Positions 14,885 to 25,468 of a stretch of 64,000 nt of DNA are shown piece after piece. The DNA comes from Rhodamnia argentea (taxonomy: Eukaryota > Streptophyta > Magnoliopsida > Myrtales > Myrtaceae). Numbering within the stretch: the stretch's first letter is position 1; the number at the start of each line of letters is the position of its first letter. The stretch covers positions 7,998,001-8,062,000 of the forward strand of contig NC_063151.1 in the NCBI RefSeq assembly GCF_020921035.1, given 5' to 3'. A program made the position numbers and the translations under genes. The notes below the pieces were generated by a model. That model had not been told where the DNA came from and made no database searches. It saw only the letters and a list, made by a program, of their open reading frames with translations.

Positions 14885-15682
14885 ATGGATCAGACAGAAC
14901 AAACACAGCAGCAGCAGCAGCAGCAGCAAGTGGTCGGGGTTGTGGCTAGCACAAACCAAATGGCATATGCCCCTCCATTTCCAACTGCTCCAGCAGTCGC
15001 TTCTGGCACTCCTGCTGTACCCATACCTTCGCCGACTCAGGCACCCAGTACTTTCCCAGGCTCTCCTCATCAGCTTGCATACCAACAAGCCCAGCACTTC
15101 CATCACCAACAGCATCAACAGCAGCAGCAACAGCTTCAAATGTTCTGGGCCGGTCAGATGCAAGAAATTGAGCAAACTCAGGACTTCAAGAATCACAGCC
15201 TTCCGCTTGCCAGAATCAAGAAAATAATGAAAGCTGATGAAGACGTACGAATGATCTCTGCTGAGGCTCCAGTCATATTTGCAAAAGCTTGTGAGATGTT
15301 TATCTTGGAGCTGACTTTGCGTTCTTGGATTCACACAGAAGAAAACAAACGGAGGACACTGCAAAAGAATGATATAGCAGCTGCCATCTCCAGGACAGAT
15401 GTGTTTGACTTCTTGGTCGACATAATTCCAAGAGATGAGTTAAAGGAGGAAGGGCTAGGAGTTACTAAGGCTACCCTTCCTGTGGTTGGCTCTCCAGCTG
15501 ATATTCCATATTATTATGTCCCAACACAACACCCCATGGGACCTCCAAGTATGATCATGGCAAAGCCTGCTGATCAAGCTGCGCTTTATGCTGCCCAGCA
15601 GCCTCGACCACCAGTTTCTTTCATGCCATGGCCACATGCTCAATCCCAGCAAACCCAAGATGATCAGCAAACGAATTCATGA
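14885..15682 (+). CDS. NF-YC: NF-YC subunit of the CCAAT-binding factor
   Basis: A 265-aa histone-fold transcription factor subunit that dimerises with NF-YB and then recruits NF-YA or CONSTANS-like proteins in the nucleus. The coding region has no intron. An N-terminal glutamine run directly follows MDQTEQT, and a His/Gln-rich stretch ([11 protein letters not shown]) precedes the conserved core. The core begins [11 protein letters not shown] (about residue 107), continues through [15 protein letters not shown] and [20 protein letters not shown], and ends near [13 protein letters not shown]. The C-terminus is rich in proline and glutamine. The core resembles Arabidopsis NF-YC1/3/4/9; I do not choose one. 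The ATG follows the predicted leader acceptor by 52 bases. Confidence 0.96.
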   Translation: MDQTEQTQQQQQQQQVVGVVASTNQMAYAPPFPTAPAVASGTPAVPIPSPTQAPSTFPGSPHQLAYQQAQHFHHQQHQQQQQQLQMFWAGQMQEIEQTQDFKNHSLPLARIKKIMKADEDVRMISAEAPVIFAKACEMFILELTLRSWIHTEENKRRTLQKNDIAAAISRTDVFDFLVDIIPRDELKEEGLGVTKATLPVVGSPADIPYYYVPTQHPMGPPSMIMAKPADQAALYAAQQPRPPVSFMPWPHAQSQQTQDDQQTNS

Positions 15683-17102
15683 CTTGGGTCATGCAAATTC
15701 TAGCGCTGCTGCTTAGTATCAATGGATTTCCTTTGCATGTAATTGAGAGGTAGCAATTGTCGCGGATTGCAGAGTATTGATATTTGATACTATCATAACT
15801 TGTTTGGATTTTGTAGTAGCTCCTACATCGACACATTTGGCGTTAGGTTGTTTTAATTGCACATTAGTGCTTACTTCTTCCTTTGCATGAGGCCCTAGTG
15901 AATGATTCCAGTAAACAGTGGAGTGATAACTTTGTTCTTGAAGCATTTCAACCGAACAGGATCTGGCAAGGGTCCGAAACAAACTGAAAAATGGCGATTG
16001 TCTATCAAGATCACAAGAAATGAATTGACTATTTGGTATGAAAGCCTTATGTCTGGTTATCATGTAATGAATGTCACCATTCATTTCCGAATTAAAAATG
16101 CAAGCAAATCAAACACTTCACATATTTTAGCAACTCTATCCCGGTCTCCATGTCATTAAGTAGAAGTTTGCAGAAGTACCAGAGTTGAAGGCATTTTAGG
16201 TACGACTAGCACAGTAATCATATGCTAGGCATTAGGTTCACGGCTAGCACCAAAATCGTATGCATGATCCCAAATGACAGATGATCGTTCCTGGCAACAA
16301 ATCTGTTCATTGACTTTACATCCTCGATGAGATGCAACAATGAGTGCAGTTTCCTTGCAGGAGCCCAGTTTAACCATTTTCTATAGAAGACCGCACCTGA
16401 TTCTGATTCGTGCTAAGTGCCTGAGATCATGCATAATTCTCTATCAAACCCTATGTGTTATGATTTATGCGTAAGAGAATTAAGCATCTCAACATTCACT
16501 TGCAATTTGTCTTTGACAACGTCCCTTGACTTTAAAATATCACAAGATTTGAACTCATTAGACAAACAAGACAATAGTCAACGTTACATGAAATGAAAGT
16601 ACTGCCGAAAGGAGGTTATGTACGCTGCACCAGCCTTTTCTCCAACCAAATTTTAGTACAATCCAAGGTGGTTTTTAGCTAACAAGTAACCAACTCTAGA
16701 CACTTGCTGGTCCAAGGAACAAATTTAGAGGCTTATGCAGCTTTATCATTTGATTTATCTTTTGAGAGTGCAAAATCCATGTCATCGGTCAAGCATCCCA
16801 AAGAACGCGTGGTCAGTTTCACAAAGCAGAGTTGCTCCCAAAGGCTTTGGGTGACCGAAATTGCATCTCTACAACTCCCTGTCAGACTGGCTTTCATCCT
16901 TGAGCGCACGATACGCATTTTCACTGATGAAGGTTTACGGCATGCCCATTATGTGTCCGCAGTCCGGACTCTCAGGCTTATCACTGAGACAGTGGGTATC
17001 AATAGGCCCATCAAGGAAGGCAACTGTCGATATCTTAGGGTGCCGACATGAGTTGATGAGACAGCACCACAAGTCAATGCACTCATCTCCACAGCCTTAT
17101 TG
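15683..17102. other. Convergent intergenic region
   Basis: 3' flanks of NF-YC (plus) and the HEAGH protein gene (minus) meet here. I see no conserved ORF, RNA gene or clear repeat. Confidence 0.55.
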
Positions 17103-19350
17103 TCATTTCTGAGAAGACATTGCTTCCTCAATTTGCCTGATTACCATGCTAAGACTATAGCCACTATCCAGAGCATTCACAGCAGCCCGATGGGCTTGTT
17201 TATGCCATTTGAGCAGATTATAAGACTGTAGAACCGCCCACCTGGCCTGATTCGACATCTATTTAAGTCGTTGGAGCAATGAAGCATTTCAGTGACTGAA
17301 AGATTACAATACTCCTTCATGAAAGCAAGTTTGTTCATTCAAGAAGTACCTGTGAAACTGACAATGGGGGTTCCAATAGGACACATAGGCTCCTAAACAT
17401 ATTCTCGTCATTTTCTCCACCCTCAGCATCACCATAGATAAGAGCTTCAGCAGCGATGCCAGCAAAAAGCACCATGGAATACCTGTCAAAACACATCAAT
17501 CGCATAACTCATTAAACTATAAGTTAGAGAGAAAGCCTTGGACTAGCGGGAGTGCAACCAAACAGAAGCACAACAAAGTAAAGCATCATTTTTGGTATCT
17601 GCTCAAATCATATCATCTAGCGTTTACTGACACTCACGATTGTTAGGAATTTATTGACAGTCAAGACTCAGGATTGTTAGTTGATATCTTCTTTGGTCTC
17701 AAGATCTAAAAGAATATTTGGACGATGCAAACCTATCAAAGGCAGTGCCGCTGAGCCGCCCCTCAGCAAGTTCTTTGTCCATCTTGTCATCCCAAAACTG
17801 CGTTCCTGCCTGTATACATTTTTAGCATAGAATCCTTCTTCTGGGTTATTGATGCTAGTTAAATTGAAAGTATGCTAGCAATGCAATTAGGGCGAGCTTA
17901 AAGTTGTCAAGAAGCAAACTTCTCAATAAAGCCACAATTAACATAGTCATCAAACGACAGCACTAGCGAAGTAGCTTATTTTCTTCTGAAATTGTGGACT
18001 AGACTGCTCCCAAAATCCAGAGACAGAGAATACCCTTCCAGGGAATTAATCATCATGACATGACCTATTCCCTCCAATGTCCATCAAGTTCTCATGCATA
18101 ACTTACGGAATTGGAAACACAAGCCCACTAAGCAAGCATGAATGAGACTAGCAGTACCTGTCCCTGAATGCCCATTTGCATTGCAACGATCGGATCCAAA
18201 ATTACGCCACGAATTGGGCAACCCATCAGGTATGCTGCACATTCGAAATATATCATTTCATTAAGCCCAAGCTTTAAATAGCGATGCTTGGAAATGATAA
18301 CGTGACAAACAAAGAGGTGATCAACTGGTGGGAAAGTGTTTGCAATGTGCTCCAAATAAGTAGTGGTGAAGCAGTGAAGTGTATTGGCAATTTGGCATGC
18401 CTGTAAGGAGATGGCCAGCTTCGTGGACAAGGATTCGTCGGCGATATGGAGGCCAATAGCTTGAAATTTGAGCTAAACAAGAGCCACCGAGGAACACCGA
18501 GTCCACGAAAGCTAGTCCAAGTATCACCGCCAGATTAGGTCTAATATCAATCCCTTGGGAGAGAAGAACAGAAACCCCGCCGAGAAAAGCCACCAGGAGT
18601 GCACTCGAGGTTCTATCAAGGCCCCACTTCTTCGGGGAAAATCTAGTGACTATACAAAAGTGGGGGGAAAAGACTCAGAACATGAATTGAGCAAGAACCG
18701 TAATGTAGTAGGATCAAAAAGGCAAACTTGCACCGGAGAAAATGAATTAGAAATTGAAACTCAGAAGAAGGAATGCTATTGTACCTTCCAACCCGGTGGA
18801 AGACTTGAGCACTGTGGGCGTAACTTCCCTCGGTCCCTCTAGAACTGCACGGGGTGGGAAGGAAAAGGCGAGTGCTTGTCATAACGTCAACGTCGGAGTC
18901 GAATTTGACAAACGATCAGCTCGAGAATCGAGGGAAGCACGAGAGATTACCGATGCTCCGGAATTTGCCGAAATTGGGCAAGAAACCCCTGTCCTTGAGA
19001 AGGGCATAAGCACTGGTGACGAGCTTCATATCGTCCGCGCTCAAGCACGTATCCAGGACCTCCCAATTCCTCTCCTCCGATTTCCCATACGGGTACATCC
19101 CCACCTCGTCAAAATCACCGGGCACGGATTGGGACTTCAAGAAGCGGAGAGCAGAAGCGAGGTCCTTGCGCTTCACCGCCTCTTCGTACTCCCGCCATTC
19201 TCGAAGAGCTCTGGAAGCAGGAGGCGCTGCTTTCCCACGTACCAATCGTAGGTAGGAGGCCCGCGAAGATGGGCGAGAGAAGGTTGGCGGCGAGAAAAGG
19301 TTCGGCGGAGGGATTGCTTTGAGGTGAAGAGAGGAGGCACAGAGCGCCAT
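17103..19350 (-). CDS. Plastid membrane protein with HEAGH motif, M41-like (no AAA domain)
   Basis: Seven exons: 19350-18951, 18844-18785, 18649-18401, 18234-18158, 17809-17733, 17482-17350 and 17258-17103; 383 aa, all phases consistent. The N-terminus is rich in Ser, Pro and basic residues, like a transit peptide. Two hydrophobic stretches follow (ALLVAFLGGVSVLL and NLAVILGLAFVDSVFLGG), then VHEAGH at about 228-233, the FtsH/M41 zinc-binding form. There is no ATPase domain, so it belongs to the small plastid proteins annotated as stress-regulated or Zn-protease-like; peptidase activity is not shown. The end (MSNQARWAVLQSYNLLKWHK) resembles the helical end of M41 domains. Intron 3 begins with GC: exon 3 ends CTTACAG, the intron starts GCATGC, and only that junction gives HLLTAYLMGCP. 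Confidence 0.85.
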
Positions 19351-20900
19351 CCTGACTTGACGAATGAATTTCTCGTCTAAACAAAATCTTGTGGCATGTC
19401 CTTTAAACTTCCACCAAGCAAGAACCTGAAACAGGCATAAGACTGCCTTGAGCTAACAATTCCCAAATGAGATCTATAAATTATCTTCCAAACACATTTG
19501 CAAAGCATCCGAGGGGATAAACGGTTTTAGATTTCGTATAGATTTCATCTGGAACCTAAATATATCTAATGCTACTTTCTAACCATCTAGAGATCTTGTG
19601 GAAGTTAGAATTGCTATTGGTTGAATAGAATCCAGCCAATAGGTGGGATAGGAAAGGCGGTAGTTGTAGTCTTTCTCTAAGCCTTTTTACTTGCCCTAGG
19701 ACTCTAACTATGTGTGTGTTAAAAAATGAGCCAACGACTCATAGACAGTGGCTTAGTTAAGGGAATTTACATTGTCGAAACATGTTTATCATTTTTTAGA
19801 ACCTTAAACTTATCTTATATACTTTTGAACTTGAAACTTATCCGACCCATGTTCTAGATTCGGTTCAGGGATCTATACAAGTTTCATTTATATTCTTAAT
19901 TGAACGATTGTAGTGAATCATCATCTTTAATGACCACAATTTACTACTACAATCCATTGACTATGAAATATTGATGAAGTAAAAGTCTCAGTTACAAATA
20001 TCACCGAAAATGAAATCTCAAATTAGTAATTTCAAATTACACATTCATCACTGCACGCCATGGAATATGTAGGATCGTGCAAAAAAATATACCAAGAAAA
20101 ACACATAAAACTTGTTATATGTTACGTTATAGGTTTTAGGCTCCACCTATCTGGAAATTGAACAGGTTTCGTAGTCTCTAGAACCTACAACCGGACAGAT
20201 TTCCCGGTCCGTTTTTAGGTTCGAGGGTAAGACCCGGAACCATGCTCACCTTTAAGTGCGTGTTGATCCAGAGTGATCCCAAGCTGCTTCATGGGCTGCA
20301 CCAAACTTGGTTGGGTATTTTTTTGTTGGGCCTGAAGACCTCAAATGAATAGAGCGGAAAACTATCTGCAACTTCAAGACCAGATGCTCGCTTGCTCGGG
20401 TGGGAGTGGGAGACAGAAATAATCTACGCATTTGGCATCAATTTGTTGGAGGTAGAGGAACCATTGGGTATTGGGGACGATTCTTTGATCTTGCTTTGTG
20501 TTGCGGTGATGCTATCGCCGGGGATCTAAACCGCAGACAAGGATGGGAGGGAGTAAAGTAGAACGAATGGCAAGAAAGGGGGAATTTTTATCAAATTACT
20601 CTCTCGGTGATGCTACTGTCGGATGTCACGGCCCCCTTTGTTCTGTAATGGGAGTCTGAAAGTCATCGAAAATCTTGGACCTCTCCTCGGCGATAAGAGA
20701 CATCCAGAAAATCTCCCACTCATTTCCTTCTTCGATCTTCACGTCCACATCTTTCCCCCCCTCCCCAGCCCAGCCAGCCACATAGAACTAAACGCCAACC
20801 ACACTCCTCCTTTATTCCAACCCCCAACAGAAGCGCACTCATCGACTGTTGGCTTGGCGACAGTTTTCTGGTTTCTTTCCAAGCAGGTCAAGGGAAGTAA
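19351..20900. other. Divergent promoter region between HEAGH protein and PGK genes
   Basis: 1.55 kb between two oppositely transcribed nuclear genes for plastid proteins. It includes AT-rich DNA and, just before the PGK start, a C-rich pyrimidine leader (about 20740-20830). No gene is seen. Shared regulation of the two plastid genes is possible but not shown. Confidence 0.5.
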
Positions 20901-23698
20901 ATGGCGTCGGCGGCTGCACCCACCACATTTTCTCTCCTATCCTCTTCCTCATCCTCCTCCTCCTCCTCCTCATCCTCGTCCTCGTCCTCCGCCTCTCGCT
21001 CCGCTCTCCTCCGCCTCCCCGCCTCCGGCCTCCGCTCCTCCGGCCTCCGCCGCCTGGGCTTCGCCGCTGCCGACCCATTCTTGGCCGCCCATGTGGCTTC
21101 CAAGCTCCGATCTTTGAGGGGGAAGGGAAGCAGAGGGGTGGTGTCCATGGCCAAGAAGAGCGTGGGCGACTTGACCGGTCCTGCCTTGAAGGGGAAGAAG
21201 GTGTTCGTGAGGGCCGATCTTAATGTGCCCCTCGACGACAACCAGAACATCACCGATGACACCAGGGTCCGCGCCGCCATCCCCACCATCAAGCACTTGA
21301 TCCAAAATGGCGCCAAAGTCATCCTCTCGAGCCACTTGGTAATTGATCGAGCATTTGGCCTCGCCGTTGATTCTTTTCTTGTTTTCATTTGTGGGTCCTT
21401 GTTAATTCTGTCTGCATTGAATTGTCGTTGACTTTTCATCATTTTGCTCCTCACTTCCTCCAAATTAACTACCACTGATACGATCAACATCAAAGTCGGC
21501 GGCTCATATTCACTGTACTGATATGAAACGTGAATCCCTTTAGCTTACACCCGGAATCAAGTCACCAGTTTAAGATTAGTAAGCAACCACTGTGAAGATG
21601 CTGTCTGAAAAAAATCCATTCTAGGACTAATCACGAATATGTCACATAAGAGTTCTTCAAAGATAATTTATTATTATTATTATTTTTTTTTTGCAGGGCC
21701 GACCCAAAGGGGTGACACCAAAGTTCAGTTTGGCACCTCTTGTTCCAAGGCTATCTGAACTCCTTGGCATTCAGGTAAGGACATCTTTGTTGAATACAAA
21801 AATGGTTGGACAGGAAAGTTGAAAAATTCAATTAATGACTGTTTTCTTGATAAATATCCTCACTTGAGCAGGTCATAAAAGCAGATGATTGCATTGGCCC
21901 TGAGGTTGAAAAGTTGGTGGCTTCACTGCCTGAGGGTGGTGTTCTTCTTCTTGAGAATGTGAGATTTTACAAAGAGGAAGAAAAGAATGAACCTGAGTTT
22001 GCCAAGAAGCTGGCGTCATTGGCAGATCTGTATGTGAATGATGCATTTGGAACAGCACACAGGGCTCATGCTTCTACTGAGGGGGTTACTAAGTTCTTGA
22101 AACCCTCTGTTGCTGGCTTCCTTTTGCAGAAGGTTTGACTTTTAACTTGTTAGCTATTTTGCTAAGCACAGCATCTAAGCAATAGTAATTACTTGCCGAG
22201 TTTTACGCATTGACCAAGTTCTTCACAAGAACTGATATTATAGTCTGCGGAAGATATTGGTTTACCTCTTTCTTGGACTTTTGCATGTATGGTTTCATTC
22301 TTGTTAAATGTAATGCATGGAAATGCTGGTTCTTAATTTTTATCATTATGAGCGGTTGGTTCCTTGAAATAATGCATGCAAAACTAAAGTGAACTTGAGT
22401 TTTGTACATCAAGATTATTGCTCTCCACACTTTAGCAAGATCTTGTTTTGGTATGTGCGAAGGCTTTGAATCTTCTTAGGCATCTTAATTTATCCTTTGC
22501 TCTTTGTTACTTAGTTCTTCGGTATGGACCTTCAACTTGCCTTTTTCTTTCACCAGGAACTAGACTATCTTGTTGGGGCTGTGTCTAACCCCAAGAGACC
22601 ATTTGCTGCCATTGTGGGCGGCTCAAAAGTCTCATCCAAGATTGGTGTGATTGAATCTCTTCTAGAGAAGTGTGACATCCTCCTTTTGGGTGGTGGCATG
22701 ATTTTCACCTTCTACAAGGCGCAAGGTCTCTCTGTTGGTTCTTCCTTGGTGGAGGAAGATAAGCTGGATCTTGCAACATCGCTCCTTAAAAAGGCCAAAG
22801 CAAAGGGAGTTTCTCTATTGTTGCCTACTGATCTGGTTATTGCAGACAAGTTTGCTCCAGATGCAAACAGCAAGGTTAGCTGCTTCGGTTCTTCTTCCTA
22901 GCCTTCTCACATTTGAAAATGTGTGCCACGATATGTGCGAGTGAAAATGCAACTGCTTCGAACATTGCAGATTGTGCCAGCATCTGCCATTCCTGATGGC
23001 TGGATGGGATTGGATATTGGACCAGACTCTATTAAGACATTTAGTGATGTTCTGGGAACTACCAAAACTGTCATCTGGAACGGACCCATGGGAGTGTTTG
23101 AGTTTGACAAATTTGCCAAGGGAACTGAGGTGAGATGCGCATGAATTTGATTTGTTCGTTCCTCGACTCTTCGCTTATTCATCAGTTTTATGTGGCTGGA
23201 ATCATCTGTTCTGGCTTACCGCTCTATTACCTGTATGTGTGTTCGGTCTATTTAAGCTTTAGCATGAACTCTCTGGCCCTTCCTACCAAGGTTGTGCATG
23301 TAATTTGTTTTGAATGAGTCGTAGACAAGCAGTTAAGACTTCAAGATAGCTTCTCATTTGAGGAACCTCCAGTGTTTAATTCTTCCATTTACAGGATATG
23401 TTTTGATTTGTTCGTGGGTTCAGCCTTTGGACAGCATGGTTAACTAGGACCAATGCAAATTTTGATGACCTTGTACTTCTGTGTACAGGCCATTGCAAAG
23501 AAGCTAGCAGAGATCAGCGGCGTGGGAGTGACGACCATTATTGGAGGAGGGGACTCTGTCGCAGCTGTGGAGAAAGTTGGAGTTGCTGATGTGATGAGCC
23601 ACATATCTACCGGTGGTGGCGCCAGTTTGGAGTTGCTGGAAGGCAAAGAACTTCCTGGTGTTGTTGCCCTAGACGAAGCCACTCCAGTTCCCGTGTGA
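20901..23698 (+). CDS. PGK: Plastid phosphoglycerate kinase
   Basis: Interconverts 3-phosphoglycerate plus ATP and 1,3-bisphosphoglycerate; in the plastid stroma it serves the Calvin cycle. Six exons: 20901-21338, 21697-21774, 21872-22132, 22557-22874, 22971-23129 and 23489-23698, all phase 0, 487 aa. The first 82 or so residues form a transit peptide with a long serine run; the mature protein begins near [10 protein letters not shown]. Family motifs: RADLNVPLD (substrate loop), [37 protein letters not shown] and the final [13 protein letters not shown]. Nothing is missing relative to the usual length of about 480 aa for plastid precursors. Confidence 0.97.
20939..20990 (+). repeat. TCC microsatellite coding poly-serine in the PGK transit peptide
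   Basis: An imperfect TCC/TCA/TCG/TCT trinucleotide tract that encodes most of the serine run after [13 protein letters not shown]. Because it is a coding trinucleotide repeat, length changes keep the frame and alter only the transit peptide. Confidence 0.85.
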
Positions 23699-25468
23699 GA
23701 TTAACCTGAGGTTAAATAATTTTTTGGGCGGCCCACCTTTATTCAAGTTGGAATAAATTCTTGTAAAAAAGCAATTTCTGTAGGAAATGTTTTCTTTTGA
23801 CATGAATAGAGTCACATGGCCTTCAGGACTCGAAATTCTCAGCAGTCGTATGTACCAATGAATGAGTCATCTAAATTGGCGAGTATCATGAACTTGTGTC
23901 TATTACATCATCAGTGAATGGAAGTGCTTGAGCATATGCTTATCCTTTCCTCTGCGCGCAAGTCCTTTGTACGAGGGACCTACTGAAAACTGGATGCCTG
24001 GCCCTGGGTGCTGCTGAATAAATCCAACCAACTCAGGTTGCTCCAACTTCTGGACAGTTGAGGAAGTAGGACTGACCATCTCTCTCTATGCTCGAAAATC
24101 TCATCGTTTGTCTCTGAAGTTGTTGATGGCAACACCCTATGGTGGACAGTGGGCACAAAGCGAACATTAAGAGAGGACCTTATAGTAAATTCTTAGTGAT
24201 CATATTTTCAGGCCAGCCCCAGCAGTAGACGAAGGCTTGTGGAGTGAGATCATCAAAGGTGTTGACCAAAAACTCACGCGTGACTAGTGACTGCTAATCC
24301 ACTCTTGATGAGTACGAGTAATACCCTGTTCACGTCAACCTCATTTGCTCACTTGCTCATTAAACTGTCTGACGGAATTCAAGTGTAGTTGATCAGCTGA
24401 AGAACTCACAAAGCAGATGATCGTTGACCGCTCCATTCAAAGAGGCGTTAAGGCAATTATGTCAAGCGTCATTCAACCGATCCTTAACCTCAATGGAGAT
24501 AGTGGGCTGTGTGATTATGGCATGGATTACATTGCATGTCATATCACCTCTTTCATTAGACCTGCTTCATATCCCGTTGAGAATAGTACGTGCAAAGCTC
24601 AGTTGCTTGCAGAACCTGAAAGAAAGAAGCCTGCTTCCCTTCCTCATTATTTAGTTCCTATGAACTGGTAACGGTGCAGTCAAAGGCAATTTGCAGTTCC
24701 AACTCATGTAAATTCATCAAGGCCGGTGTCAGTGACGCTTCCTCGTATACCTTTTTACTGCCATTTGGGCAGATCACTTTTGGCTTCATAAATGCATCGA
24801 CAAGTGCCTGCTGTCAAATAAATCAAATTTATGAAGAATACGCAAGTTGCTAACTCTTATAACATCGAGAGGTGCACAACACACTCACTGAAACAGCAAG
24901 AAGAATCCTCTCAACAAGCCCAAGAAGTTACTCAGACAATCCTGTGGCTCTGTTCTGACTGATTCACCAGCCATTCACTAATATCTCTCGTTGGACACCC
25001 CAACGATTTTCTTTTTAGCAAGTCTAGTTAACAAATGACAGCCCCACCTTGAGAACTCGAGGCTACAGTGATTAACAAAAGTAAAGATATTTCTTGACAA
25101 AGGATGCCTCCCGCATTGGTTCTACCAAGAAATTTTAAACATAATGCCAGTCATAATTCACATTATCTCACAAAAAAATTGGACAATATCAAATCTCCCA
25201 TATCACATCTTCCCATCACTGCTAATGTATGGACATCAAATGGGTTTCCAAGGAAAAGAAAGTCACTTTTTCAGGAAGTGATGTCTTTCATCTCTCTTCC
25301 TCTCTCTAACTACTTTGTGTATGGGGGAAGAAGGAGACTGTAGCAGGAGAGGAGAAAAGGAGAGAGGGCTCCAGTTGGCTTTATAAAGGAATTCAATCAC
25401 AATCTCACATAGCTCAATCCACAAGAAGATTAAAGATCAACCCGCACAGTCTGCACCACAGCAACCCA
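23699..25468. other. Convergent region between PGK and DCN1-like genes
   Basis: Holds the 3' flanks of both genes. The only coding-like signal is a minus-strand candidate exon at 24658-24807, listed separately. A CT-rich plus-strand stretch lies at about 25290-25320. Otherwise nothing is supported. Confidence 0.5.
24658..24807 (-). pseudogene. Orphan terminal exon candidate, function unknown
   Basis: A 49-codon open frame on the minus strand follows a good acceptor (TTTGACAGCAG) and ends in TAG. It reads as ordinary soluble protein: FMKPKVICPNGSKKVYEEA, then TPALMNLHELELQIAFDC. I do not recognise the family. No partner exon with a donor was found between it and the DCN1-like gene upstream on the same strand. 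It could be an exon of an undetected gene, an alternative last exon of the DCN1-like transcript, a relic, or chance. Confidence 0.25.

Noticed and set aside
18128-18430. 100-codon minus-strand frame read as a separate gene
   Set aside because: Only 18158-18234 is coding (exon 4 of the HEAGH-protein gene); the rest is intron.
20888-21493. 201-codon minus-strand frame opposite PGK exon 1
   Set aside because: Complement of the serine-repeat transit peptide; its acidic and arginine runs are an effect of the TCC repeat.
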